This document shows, one piece after another, positions 51,978-59,916 of a stretch of DNA of 64,000 nucleotides (position 1 is its first letter; every line of letters starts with the position of its first letter). Under the pieces are notes generated by a model, which did no database searches, was not told the DNA's origin, and saw only the letters and a program-made list of their open reading frames with translations. Position numbers and translations under genes: made by a program. The stretch comes from JAGQZY01 sp964588335 (GTDB lineage: Bacteria > Bdellovibrionota > Bdellovibrionia > Bdellovibrionales > JAGQZY01), in the NCBI GenBank assembly GCA_964588335.1, contig CAZPOV010000011.1, forward strand, positions 1 through 64,000. Direction: 5' to 3'.

Positions 51978-53112
51978 TGCTAGAGAACTCATAGAAGATA
52001 TTCGTAATGGACGAATGGTGATCCTGGTCGATGATGAGGATCGAGAGAATGAAGGAGACATTGTTTTAGCGGCTGATTTCGTGACGCCGGCAATGATCAA
52101 CTTCATGGCCAAAGAGGCACGAGGTTTGATTTGCTTAGCACTGACAGCGAACCAGATTGAAAAGCTAGGAATCCCTTTGATGGTTGGCAATCGCACCAAC
52201 AACTCGCCAAACAAAACAGCTTTTACAGTTAGCATCGAAGCCTCAAAGGGAGTTTCCACCGGAATCTCAGCCGCCGACCGCGCCCATACGATTCGAGTCG
52301 CAGCCAGTCCCAGTGCCGAGCCTCAGGATGTCATCATGCCAGGACATGTGTTTCCTATTCGGGCGCAAAACGGGGGTGTTCTTAAAAGAGCCGGCCATAC
52401 TGAGGGCAGTGTGGATCTGGCCAAATTAGCTGGCCTGAATCCAGCGGCCGTTATTTGTGAGATAATGAAAGAAGATGGCACCATGGCTCGATTGGCTGAC
52501 TTGCGTGAGTTTGCTGAAAAGTTTGATTTGAAAATCGGTACCATTGAAGATCTTATTTCTTATCGTCTTGAAAACGAAACTTTCATCAAAGAGGTGGCTG
52601 ACGAACCTCTTCCCAATCCATTCAGTTCCGACTTTCGTGTCAAAGTCTTTAAAAATGTGATGGATGGGTCGGAGAATATTGTCATTCAAAAAGGCCAAAT
52701 TAAAAAAGACCAGCCCACCTTTGTAAGAGTGCAGGTTGAGAATGTTCTTGGTGATGTTTTACGCGGTGGAAATTATGACTCCCAGTCGCGGATTCATGGC
52801 ATACTAGAGCAACTGGCCAAGCAGGACAGTGGTGTCTTTGTTTATCTTCGCAAAGAGGGCATGAGCTCGATTATTGCCGATCAGGTCAATTCCTTCGGCA
52901 AAAAGCCTAAGCCTCGGAAAATGGATCCTCGTGAATATGGTATTGGCGCTCAAATTTTACGCGCCTTGGGCGTTGGTAAAATCAATTTAGTCTCTAGAAT
53001 GCCGCCGAAAAACATTGGTCTTAAAGGCTTTGGCCTTGAAATCGTGTCGGTGACTTCCACAGGTGAAGAGTCTGTGCCGGTGACTGAAGAATCTGAACGA
53101 ATTTTAAATTAG
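51970..53112 (+). CDS. ribB: DHBP synthase with degenerate GTP-cyclohydrolase-II domain (RibBX-like)
   Basis: A 380-residue fusion. Residues 1-205 are dihydroxybutanone-phosphate synthase with intact motifs (VDDEDRENEGDIVLAADF, GHVFPIRAQNGGVLKRAGHTE). The C-terminal part has the overall GTP cyclohydrolase II layout, but the zinc-binding segment, usually with three Cys, reads VENVLGDVLRGGNYDSQSR and has none. The second half therefore probably makes no pyrimidine product. This matches the RibBX type reported in some Proteobacteria. A true RibA and RibD must be encoded elsewhere. Confidence 0.88.
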   Translation: MHSARELIEDIRNGRMVILVDDEDRENEGDIVLAADFVTPAMINFMAKEARGLICLALTANQIEKLGIPLMVGNRTNNSPNKTAFTVSIEASKGVSTGISAADRAHTIRVAASPSAEPQDVIMPGHVFPIRAQNGGVLKRAGHTEGSVDLAKLAGLNPAAVICEIMKEDGTMARLADLREFAEKFDLKIGTIEDLISYRLENETFIKEVADEPLPNPFSSDFRVKVFKNVMDGSENIVIQKGQIKKDQPTFVRVQVENVLGDVLRGGNYDSQSRIHGILEQLAKQDSGVFVYLRKEGMSSIIADQVNSFGKKPKPRKMDPREYGIGAQILRALGVGKINLVSRMPPKNIGLKGFGLEIVSVTSTGEESVPVTEESERILN

Positions 53113-53120
53113 GTGAAATT

Positions 53121-53588
53121 ATGAATGTGATACAAGCAAAGCCAGGTATGAGTACCCAGAAGAAAGTGGCCATTGTAACGGCAAAGTTCAATGAAGAGTT
53201 AACATTAAAGTTAGAGTCAGGAGCTATTGAGCAATTGGCGAAAAATGATCTACAGCCCTATGCTCGCGTCTACGTCCCGGGCGCTGTTGAAATTCCGTTG
53301 GCCGTCAAAAACCTTTTAGAAAAGGGGGATTGCGACGCTGTGGTGGCGCTCGGTATTGTGATTCGCGGCGAAACCAGTCATTACGATTATGTTTGTAACT
53401 CTGTCGAAAGAGGATGCTCTGAGTTACAGCTGCAGTACAACAAGCCGGTGGCCTTTGGGGTGCTGACCACAGAGAATCGAGGGCAAGCAGAGGCGCGTTG
53501 TGGCGGCGCTAAAGGCAACAAAGGAGAAGAGGCAGCACAGGTCGCCTTAGATATGTTGCAAGTCATAGATTCCATCCTTAAACTATAG
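53121..53588 (+). CDS. ribH: Lumazine synthase
   Basis: A 155-residue enzyme that joins the pyrimidine and dihydroxybutanone phosphate to make lumazine, the substrate of RibE. Motifs: VTAKFNEELTLKLESGA, VYVPGAVEIPLAVKN, VVALGIVIRGETSHYDYV, FGVLTTENRGQAEAR and RCGGAKGNKGEEAA. Complete. It starts 8 bp after ribBX, and the ntrY gene begins within 4 bp of its stop, in the place often held by nusB. Confidence 0.96.
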   Translation: MNVIQAKPGMSTQKKVAIVTAKFNEELTLKLESGAIEQLAKNDLQPYARVYVPGAVEIPLAVKNLLEKGDCDAVVALGIVIRGETSHYDYVCNSVERGCSELQLQYNKPVAFGVLTTENRGQAEARCGGAKGNKGEEAAQVALDMLQVIDSILKL

Positions 53589-53591
53589 GTG

Positions 53592-55778
53592 ATGAAAATA
53601 AAAAGATTGGAAGCAAGAAAGAAAAACAGAGAAATTACTCTGTCCATCGTTCTTGCTATCGTTTTCTGTATTCTGGCCTGGTTTGAAATCAAAATCTTTA
53701 GTTTTGGTGAGCAACTTCCACTGAACCAGTCGATTTTCTTTTTTGGGCTCATCAATTTTAACCTCATACTTCTTTTACTTCTGTCCTTTTTTATTCTGCG
53801 AAACCTGTTTAAGGCTTTCGTTGATAATCGAAAGGGCTGGATAGGTAACTCTCTTAAGTCTCGCCTGATTGCCACGTTTTTAGTCTTCAGTCTGGTGCCG
53901 ACAGCGCTGATGTTCGTGATTTCTTTATTTTATATCAATTCCAGCTTTGATCGATGGTTCAGTGACAAAATGCAAAGTGTTTTGAAGAGTGCGGTGGTGA
54001 TTCAGGATGAGTACTACTCCACAGCCAAAAAGAAGAATTTCAATGCCGCATTTATTCTGGCCGAGCGGCTGCGTGAAGCCGGTGCAAGCGAAGAAAAGAA
54101 AAAAGTGCTGGTCGACTTCAGAAAAGAGCAAAGCTTGGATGTTGTTGAGTATTATCCGGATCTTGAAAGTGAGCGTTTAATTTCAATTGTTGATGACGCC
54201 ACGGTTCCGATCATTCCCCCTCCTTCCATGGATCTTCTAAAGCGGGTGATCAGTGACGGATTAGAAAAAAGCGCCATCAACACCTTGAATCAGGGTAATC
54301 TGGTGCGGGTCATGGTGCCCATGGGCGATGACCGAGGGCTGGTGGCCATATCAACGTTTATACCAGTTTCTGTAATCTCGAAAATGAACGACGTGTCTTT
54401 AGCCTATGAGGAAATGAAAGGGGTGAACCCCCTTGAGTATCCATTGAAATCGATTTACGTCATCGTTCTGGTATTAATGACATTAATGATATTGTTTTGT
54501 TCGGTGTGGTTTGGTGTTTATATTTCCAAACACCTTTCGCATTCTTTAGAAACTTTGGGTCAGGCGACGCAAAAGATTGCCGAAGGGAATTACCAGAAGG
54601 TGGAGCTTGATGCTGGTGAGACCGAAGTCGACACTTTGGCTCAGCATTTTAACGTCATGGTGGATGCTCTAGAACGTTATCGAAGTGAAACCAGTGAGGC
54701 CAATGACAGTTTAAAAGCCACTTTGCAGGAGTTGGACCAGCGCCGACGCTATATGCACGTGGTTTTATCGAACGTGAATACGGGTGTCATTTCCCTGGAC
54801 TCAAGTGATCGTATTACAATGATCAACGAAAAGGCTTCAAAACTTCTGCAGATCAACACCAAAGATTATATCAACAAAAATGCCCAAGAGGTTTTAGACG
54901 AAAAGTATTTTCGACTGTATCGCCAGATGGTCAGTAAAATGAAGACCCACAAGCTCAATACTATTGAAAAAGAAATCATCATTGATCGCAAAAACACCAG
55001 CATCCCGTCGATGTTAAAAATTTCAACTCTCTACAACGACAGAGGACAAGACTTAGGAAAGGTTGTCGCGTTTGATGACTTAACGGATATTGTTCAAGGG
55101 CAACGAGCTGCGGCTTGGAAAGAAGTGGCCCGACGAATCGCTCATGAGGTCAAGAACCCTCTGACTCCAATAAAATTGTCAGCCCAACGTCTGCAGAAAA
55201 AGTTTTCTAAAGATATTGATGATCCGGCCTTCACATCATGCACCAATATGATTATTGAGCAAACCGATTCGTTGAAATATCTGATCAATGAGTTTAGCCA
55301 ATTTGCCCGTCTTCCTGAGACTCATGCGCGTCTGGGAGATCTCAACGAAATGATTGAAAAAGTGATAGCCTTCTACGAACATGCTCACCGAAAAATTCGT
55401 TTTGTCGGTACCCTCGATAACCATTTAAAGCCTTGTTATTTTGATCCTGAACAGTTGAAACGGGCGGTCTTCAATTTGGTCGAGAATGCGGTCAATGCCA
55501 CCACCGAGGTTACCCAACCGGAAATTCGAATCGAGGTTGAGTCGGATGAGAGTAATAATTTGGTAACAATCAGTGTGATCGACAATGGCAAGGTGGTGTC
55601 TGATGAGGAGATGCGTCGAATGTTCGAGCCTTATTACTCGAAGCGTCCAGGGGGTTCAGGACTGGGCCTGACCATTGTCAAAAAGATCGTTGAAGACCAT
55701 GGCGGATATGTCAAGTTAGAGAGAAATCAGCCTGTGGGGCTTGTCGCACGTATTGAGCTGCCTTACAGTCGAGGTTAA
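53592..55778 (+). CDS. ntrY: NtrY-type sensor histidine kinase
   Basis: About 728 residues from the ATG at 53592 (GTG at 53589 is also possible). Three early membrane helices and a fourth at about 290-315 frame a periplasmic sensor region; then a HAMP domain (about 310-365), a PAS-like domain (about 385-490; VLSNVNTGVISLDSSDRIT), HisKA (RRIAHEVKNPLTPIKLSAQR, the phospho-His) and HATPase (NLVENAVNATTE, DNGKVVSDEEMRRMFEPYY, GGSGLGLTIVKKIV). This is the NtrY layout. The G1 box reads DNGKVVS in place of DNGxGI. Translated directly after ribH; its partner ntrX follows. Confidence 0.92.
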   Translation: MKIKRLEARKKNREITLSIVLAIVFCILAWFEIKIFSFGEQLPLNQSIFFFGLINFNLILLLLLSFFILRNLFKAFVDNRKGWIGNSLKSRLIATFLVFSLVPTALMFVISLFYINSSFDRWFSDKMQSVLKSAVVIQDEYYSTAKKKNFNAAFILAERLREAGASEEKKKVLVDFRKEQSLDVVEYYPDLESERLISIVDDATVPIIPPPSMDLLKRVISDGLEKSAINTLNQGNLVRVMVPMGDDRGLVAISTFIPVSVISKMNDVSLAYEEMKGVNPLEYPLKSIYVIVLVLMTLMILFCSVWFGVYISKHLSHSLETLGQATQKIAEGNYQKVELDAGETEVDTLAQHFNVMVDALERYRSETSEANDSLKATLQELDQRRRYMHVVLSNVNTGVISLDSSDRITMINEKASKLLQINTKDYINKNAQEVLDEKYFRLYRQMVSKMKTHKLNTIEKEIIIDRKNTSIPSMLKISTLYNDRGQDLGKVVAFDDLTDIVQGQRAAAWKEVARRIAHEVKNPLTPIKLSAQRLQKKFSKDIDDPAFTSCTNMIIEQTDSLKYLINEFSQFARLPETHARLGDLNEMIEKVIAFYEHAHRKIRFVGTLDNHLKPCYFDPEQLKRAVFNLVENAVNATTEVTQPEIRIEVESDESNNLVTISVIDNGKVVSDEEMRRMFEPYYSKRPGGSGLGLTIVKKIVEDHGGYVKLERNQPVGLVARIELPYSRG

Positions 55779-55845
55779 AGTGGGTTATAAAGGACTTTGC
55801 AAGGCTGACCCCCTAGTGTAGAACCAAAAAAAACCAGGAGTCATT

Positions 55846-57210
55846 TTGGAATATAAAACAGAAAAGATTTTGGTGATTGATGATGAGGCCCCAATTCGTG
55901 AAGTTCTTTGCGCGTCACTGGCCGACGAGGGTTTTGTCGTCGACTCGGCAGAAAATGCTGAGGTCGGACTTCAGAAAATCGATCGTTTTCAGCCAGATAT
56001 TGTCCTGTTGGATATTTGGATGCCTGGTGATCGCGATGGCATGGACCTTTTAAGGGAATTGTCTCCTCAACCGAACCGGCCGGATGTCATTATGATGTCA
56101 GGTCACGGTACCATCGAAACCGCTGTTGAAGCCACCAAATTGGGCGCTTGGGATTTTGTTGAAAAGCCCATATCCATGGATAAAATCACAATTCTATTAA
56201 AAAACCTAATCGATGTTCGCACCATCAGGACCGAGAAAAAATCCTTACTCAATAAACTGCGGCAAAACATGGCGATCATTGGTAACTCCAATGAGGCAAA
56301 GAAGATAAAAGAATTGATTTCTCGAATTGCCCCCACCAACTCCTGGGTTTTGGTAAAAGGCGAGCAGGGTGTGGGCAAGGAACTTGTCGCCATGAATATC
56401 CACTACCTCAGTCCCCGCGCCGGTCAGTCTTTTGTCGATTTTAAATGCGCTCATAACACCGAAGATTTGATCGAGGGTGAATTGTTCGGCTATGAACAAG
56501 GCGCTGTGATTGGCAACGGCGATGAGCGTAAAGGCTCTTTTGATCATGCTGACAAAGGGACTTTGTTCCTTGATGATGTCGACAAACTGCCGATGGCGGT
56601 TCAAGCCAAATTGGTCAAATATTTGGAAGATCATAAAATTCAGAGAGTCGGTGGCAGTCGACAATTGGAGTTGGATGTGCGGGTGATTGCTGCCACCACC
56701 CAAGACCTTCAAGATATGGTTGCCAAAGGGCAGTTCCGTGAAGATCTTTATTACCGCCTTCATGTGGTGCCGTTTAATATTCCACCGATGCGGGACCGCC
56801 GCGAGGATATTGAACCTTTGGTTTGCCATTTTTCCGAAAAATCCTGTCTCAGTGGTGGTTACCCTGAGAAAAAGTTTTCAGCCAAAGCGATGAAAGAGTT
56901 GGTCAAACACGATTGGCCTGGAAACGTCAGAGAAATCAAAAACTTTATCGAGCGCATTTATATCCTCACAGAAGAAGATGTTGTCGATGTCCACGATCTT
57001 ACGTTTGCTGGTCTCAATCAAAAAGATGCAGGCTCAGTCTTTTCTGATGCCGGCAGTTTTCGTGAGGCGCGATCAATGTTCGAAAAAGAATACATCATCA
57101 AGAAAATCAACGAGAACAATGGCAACATTTCGAAAACCGCAGAAGCCATTGGTCTTGAGCGCTCCTACTTGCACCGAAAAATTAAATCTTTTGGAATCGA
57201 CCTCGAGTAG
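55846..57210 (+). CDS. ntrX: NtrX-type response regulator with changed sigma-54 contact loop
   Basis: A 454-residue regulator, start TTG at 55846 (AGGAG upstream). The receiver is intact: IDDE, phospho-Asp56 (LLDIWMPGD), Thr/Ser at MMSGHG, Lys in EKPIS. The AAA+ domain is altered: Walker A GEQGVGKE is fair, but the GAFTGA loop is GAVIGN (residues 219-224), and Walker B ends LFLDDVD, with Asp where the catalytic Glu is expected. The Fis-type HTH is normal (NISKTAEAIGLERSYLHRKI). It should bind DNA and dimerise, but may not remodel sigma-54; it may act on other promoters. It follows ntrY after 67 bp. Confidence 0.9.
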   Translation: MEYKTEKILVIDDEAPIREVLCASLADEGFVVDSAENAEVGLQKIDRFQPDIVLLDIWMPGDRDGMDLLRELSPQPNRPDVIMMSGHGTIETAVEATKLGAWDFVEKPISMDKITILLKNLIDVRTIRTEKKSLLNKLRQNMAIIGNSNEAKKIKELISRIAPTNSWVLVKGEQGVGKELVAMNIHYLSPRAGQSFVDFKCAHNTEDLIEGELFGYEQGAVIGNGDERKGSFDHADKGTLFLDDVDKLPMAVQAKLVKYLEDHKIQRVGGSRQLELDVRVIAATTQDLQDMVAKGQFREDLYYRLHVVPFNIPPMRDRREDIEPLVCHFSEKSCLSGGYPEKKFSAKAMKELVKHDWPGNVREIKNFIERIYILTEEDVVDVHDLTFAGLNQKDAGSVFSDAGSFREARSMFEKEYIIKKINENNGNISKTAEAIGLERSYLHRKIKSFGIDLE

Positions 57211-57220
57211 AGAGTCGTTC

Positions 57221-57874
57221 CTAGGTTGGAATATTAAGGACGCGACAAGCGAAATCGAGCCGTTCTTCACTTGATTTCATTTCTAATATTGTCTGCGAGA
57301 TTTCCGCATCAAAATGCAGCATATTGAACAAATGAAAGCTGTAGTCTTGCATCGACAGACCCTGCCAAGACGGAGCTTCAATCATTTTTTGAACTTTCTC
57401 ACTGTCTTTCTGGTCGGCAAACTTTAATAAGAATCGATCAATGGCTTCGCGCTTTTTTTGGGCTTTCGACTCATCGCTGGTTTCGTCGGTGTATTCTCGA
57501 CATCGATAGATTTGGTAGGGGACCTCTTGGATTCGTTCTAGCAATTCATAGCGTCCATCCATCTTAACCTCGATCATCATCCGGCCATCTTCCGTGGTTT
57601 CTTTGAGTTCGCAGAAACCAGCAGAAAAAATAGACTGAGGTTCGTAGGTGTCTTGGTTGCTTTTAAGCTTCTCTTCCAATGTTGATGGTTTTTCTGCTTC
57701 ATGAAGAAGGCGGACAATGTGACAAACACCAATCCGGCGTTTTTGCTCTAAGCTGTCCGATATCAGCTTGCGATAGCGAGGTTCAAAAACATGCAAAGGC
57801 ACCACCGCTTTAGGAAAAGTCACCACATTGGGGATCGGGAACATGGCAATTTCAATATCTTCGTTTTTGTTCAT
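57221..57874 (-). CDS. LON-domain protein (Lon N-terminal domain only)
   Basis: A 217-residue protein matching only the substrate-binding N-terminal domain of Lon (IAMFPIPNVVTFPKAVVPLHVFEPRYRKLI, shown in part: PLHVFEPRYRKL). There is no AAA+ or protease part, so it is a stand-alone LON-domain protein, common in bacteria and of uncertain role. Convergent with ntrX, whose stop is 10 bp away. Confidence 0.85.
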   Translation of the reverse strand: MNKNEDIEIAMFPIPNVVTFPKAVVPLHVFEPRYRKLISDSLEQKRRIGVCHIVRLLHEAEKPSTLEEKLKSNQDTYEPQSIFSAGFCELKETTEDGRMMIEVKMDGRYELLERIQEVPYQIYRCREYTDETSDESKAQKKREAIDRFLLKFADQKDSEKVQKMIEAPSWQGLSMQDYSFHLFNMLHFDAEISQTILEMKSSEERLDFACRVLNIPT

Positions 57875-57957
57875 ATGAATTTGAACATAGGTGTTTTTTC
57901 AATGTTTGGCAACCCCGACTGGGTGGGGGCGATGAAAAACCCATGGGAGTTTCGGCT

Positions 57958-58470
57958 TTAGACGTCGCGGTTCTTTTTTAAAATAGATTCATAGACGGCA
58001 TCAGGAAGGTACTGTCGAATCAGGTCCTGCCATCCATCAGGGCCAATCATACTCTTGACCAATGAAGAGCTGACCTGTGCCAAGTTGGGAGGTGGCATTA
58101 AATAGATGCTATCAATGGAGGGCGCAAGCGCACGGTTGGCTTGGGCCATAGCGTATTCGTAACTGAAATCCGCTTCCGAGCGAATGCCTCGAATCAGGCA
58201 CGACGCGTTTTTAGATTCTGCGAACCGAGCCAGGTACTGATTTTTAATTATTGTCACATCGACTTTACAGGACGACCAGTTTTCATGATCAATAAGATCT
58301 TGAATGTTTTCTTTTCTTTCTTCCGCCGACAGAAAATAGTTTTTGTCAGGATTGACCCCAATAGCAATGGTCAACTCATCAAATAAAGTGACGGCGCGCT
58401 GGATAACCCAAACATGGCCATTGGTCAGTGGATCAAAACTACCGGCGTAGACCGCTTTTCGAAGTTTCAT
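57958..58470 (-). CDS. coaD: Phosphopantetheine adenylyltransferase
   Basis: About 170 residues from the ATG at 58470 (an upstream TTG at 58479 is less likely). The nucleotidyltransferase motif is YAGSFDPLTNGHVWVI; the second site reads LIRGIRSEADFSYE, and VSSSLVKSMI is the ISSS-like motif. It makes dephospho-CoA in the coenzyme A pathway. Complete and close to the usual 160 residues. Runs in the same direction as the LON gene, 83 bp upstream of it. Confidence 0.95.
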   Translation of the reverse strand: MKLRKAVYAGSFDPLTNGHVWVIQRAVTLFDELTIAIGVNPDKNYFLSAEERKENIQDLIDHENWSSCKVDVTIIKNQYLARFAESKNASCLIRGIRSEADFSYEYAMAQANRALAPSIDSIYLMPPPNLAQVSSSLVKSMIGPDGWQDLIRQYLPDAVYESILKKNRDV

Positions 58471-58757
58471 GCCCACCAATTTATACTAAAAATGTAAGGT
58501 CTCAAGAAAAATCCCGATTTTGTATGCCATACGACTCTCGACTCCTTGTCGATTAACTTCAGAACCTGAACCGCTATGGGGGATTCGATGTCGGGTCCTA
58601 TAAATATTTCAATCGAACCCACATAGACTTTGCAAAGACGAGGAACTTCAGTCTGTTAGAGGTTTTTATTTGCAATCTCTTTTCAATCCAGGCACATCTG
58701 GGGCGGTAAAAAGGCTGATTCAGATCGGCCTTTAACATTCTTTTTTGGGGGGAGCTT

Positions 58758-59714
58758 ATGAGCCGAATTGTTTTGGCAGTCGTACTATTTTTTCAATTGT
58801 CTGTATCGATCGCACAAATAAAACTTGAGACCGGGGGTCCAAAGTTCGTCAATGACCGAGTTGTTGTCGAGGTCAACGACGCCGGTGAGATGGTGACTTT
58901 AAGTAAAAAAGAGTACCTCGAAATGACCGGCCGTCAGTACATGAAGCATTTGGTTGGTTTTTTTAACTACAAAATGTCATGGCAGACGGTGGCGTCGTAT
59001 ATCACCTCAACCATGGAAGCTGAGTTTGACGTTTATATCTTTATAAACGTTGATTATGAAGGTCGTCAGAATATGGCTGATCCCATACCGGCGCAGTACA
59101 TGAAAGTCATCGAGCGAACACAGGCTGATCAAAAACTTTTCGTGAGAGAAAAAGGCCAAGTGGTGGGTATTCGTAGCGATGTGGCTGGAAACAATGGCGA
59201 ACCAGCCTTTGCGACGACCATAGAGGCTCTGGATGGAACAAAAATAAATGGACATGGAATTATGAGAGACCTTATTCCAGTCTCCAGTGGTGCCAGCCAT
59301 AAAGCCGCGGATCCTCAACCCTATGTAGACACTCCCACCGGTATCTATCGAATTAACCATTCGAAATCCGATGTCAAAAGATACGGTACGGGGATGTGGC
59401 ACTCCCTCTACTTTGACCTCATATATCCTTGGGGGAAATGGTCGGGATTGGCGGTTCATGGAACCAGCACCAATAAGTACAGTTTGCTTGGTAAACATCA
59501 AGACTCCCACGGTTGTGTGCGGGTGAAAAAGCCAGTCGCCAACCTCATGTATGAAAACCTGATCAACGATGGTAGCTATTGGGCTGACGATCTTCCCAAC
59601 TTAAACAACAAGATGCGCTTGAAATCTGAAAACGGCGAGACAAAGCCTGGAGTTAGAGCTCTAATTATTCTGTTTTATGGATACGATAGTTCAATGGAGC
59701 AGTGGGACACCTAA
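58758..59714 (+). CDS. L,D-transpeptidase (YkuD) protein
   Basis: A 318-residue exported protein: signal peptide ending LSVSIA|QIK, a 120-residue unknown part, and a YkuD domain (about 195-280). The active site is seen as LAVHGTSTN followed by HQDSHGCVRVKKP, with nucleophile Cys253. These enzymes form or modify 3-3 cross-links in peptidoglycan, or act on wall peptides; in Bdellovibrio many paralogues alter the prey wall. GGGGGG ribosome-binding site. Convergent with the fibre gene. Confidence 0.92.
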   Translation: MSRIVLAVVLFFQLSVSIAQIKLETGGPKFVNDRVVVEVNDAGEMVTLSKKEYLEMTGRQYMKHLVGFFNYKMSWQTVASYITSTMEAEFDVYIFINVDYEGRQNMADPIPAQYMKVIERTQADQKLFVREKGQVVGIRSDVAGNNGEPAFATTIEALDGTKINGHGIMRDLIPVSSGASHKAADPQPYVDTPTGIYRINHSKSDVKRYGTGMWHSLYFDLIYPWGKWSGLAVHGTSTNKYSLLGKHQDSHGCVRVKKPVANLMYENLINDGSYWADDLPNLNNKMRLKSENGETKPGVRALIILFYGYDSSMEQWDT

Positions 59715-59916
59715 CAGTCGCTCGAAACGGTTGGTGGAAATATTTAATTATCTGTAACTGCTGGTTCAGCTGATCATTTTGGGTAAAATTGTTGCCCAAA
59801 TTGTATGTATATAAAGCAGAGAATAATCCATGTCGGGGTTGTGAACCTGGTTTTTAAAATAACAGAGGTAGCATTAATAACTCGATTAAGGAGCTGAAAG
59901 GAGAGATTGTAAAAAG

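Noticed and set aside
58588..58626. A 12-codon frame preceded by GGGGG upstream of the L,D-transpeptidase
   Set aside because: Too short to support as a gene without conservation data, although the G-run is curious.
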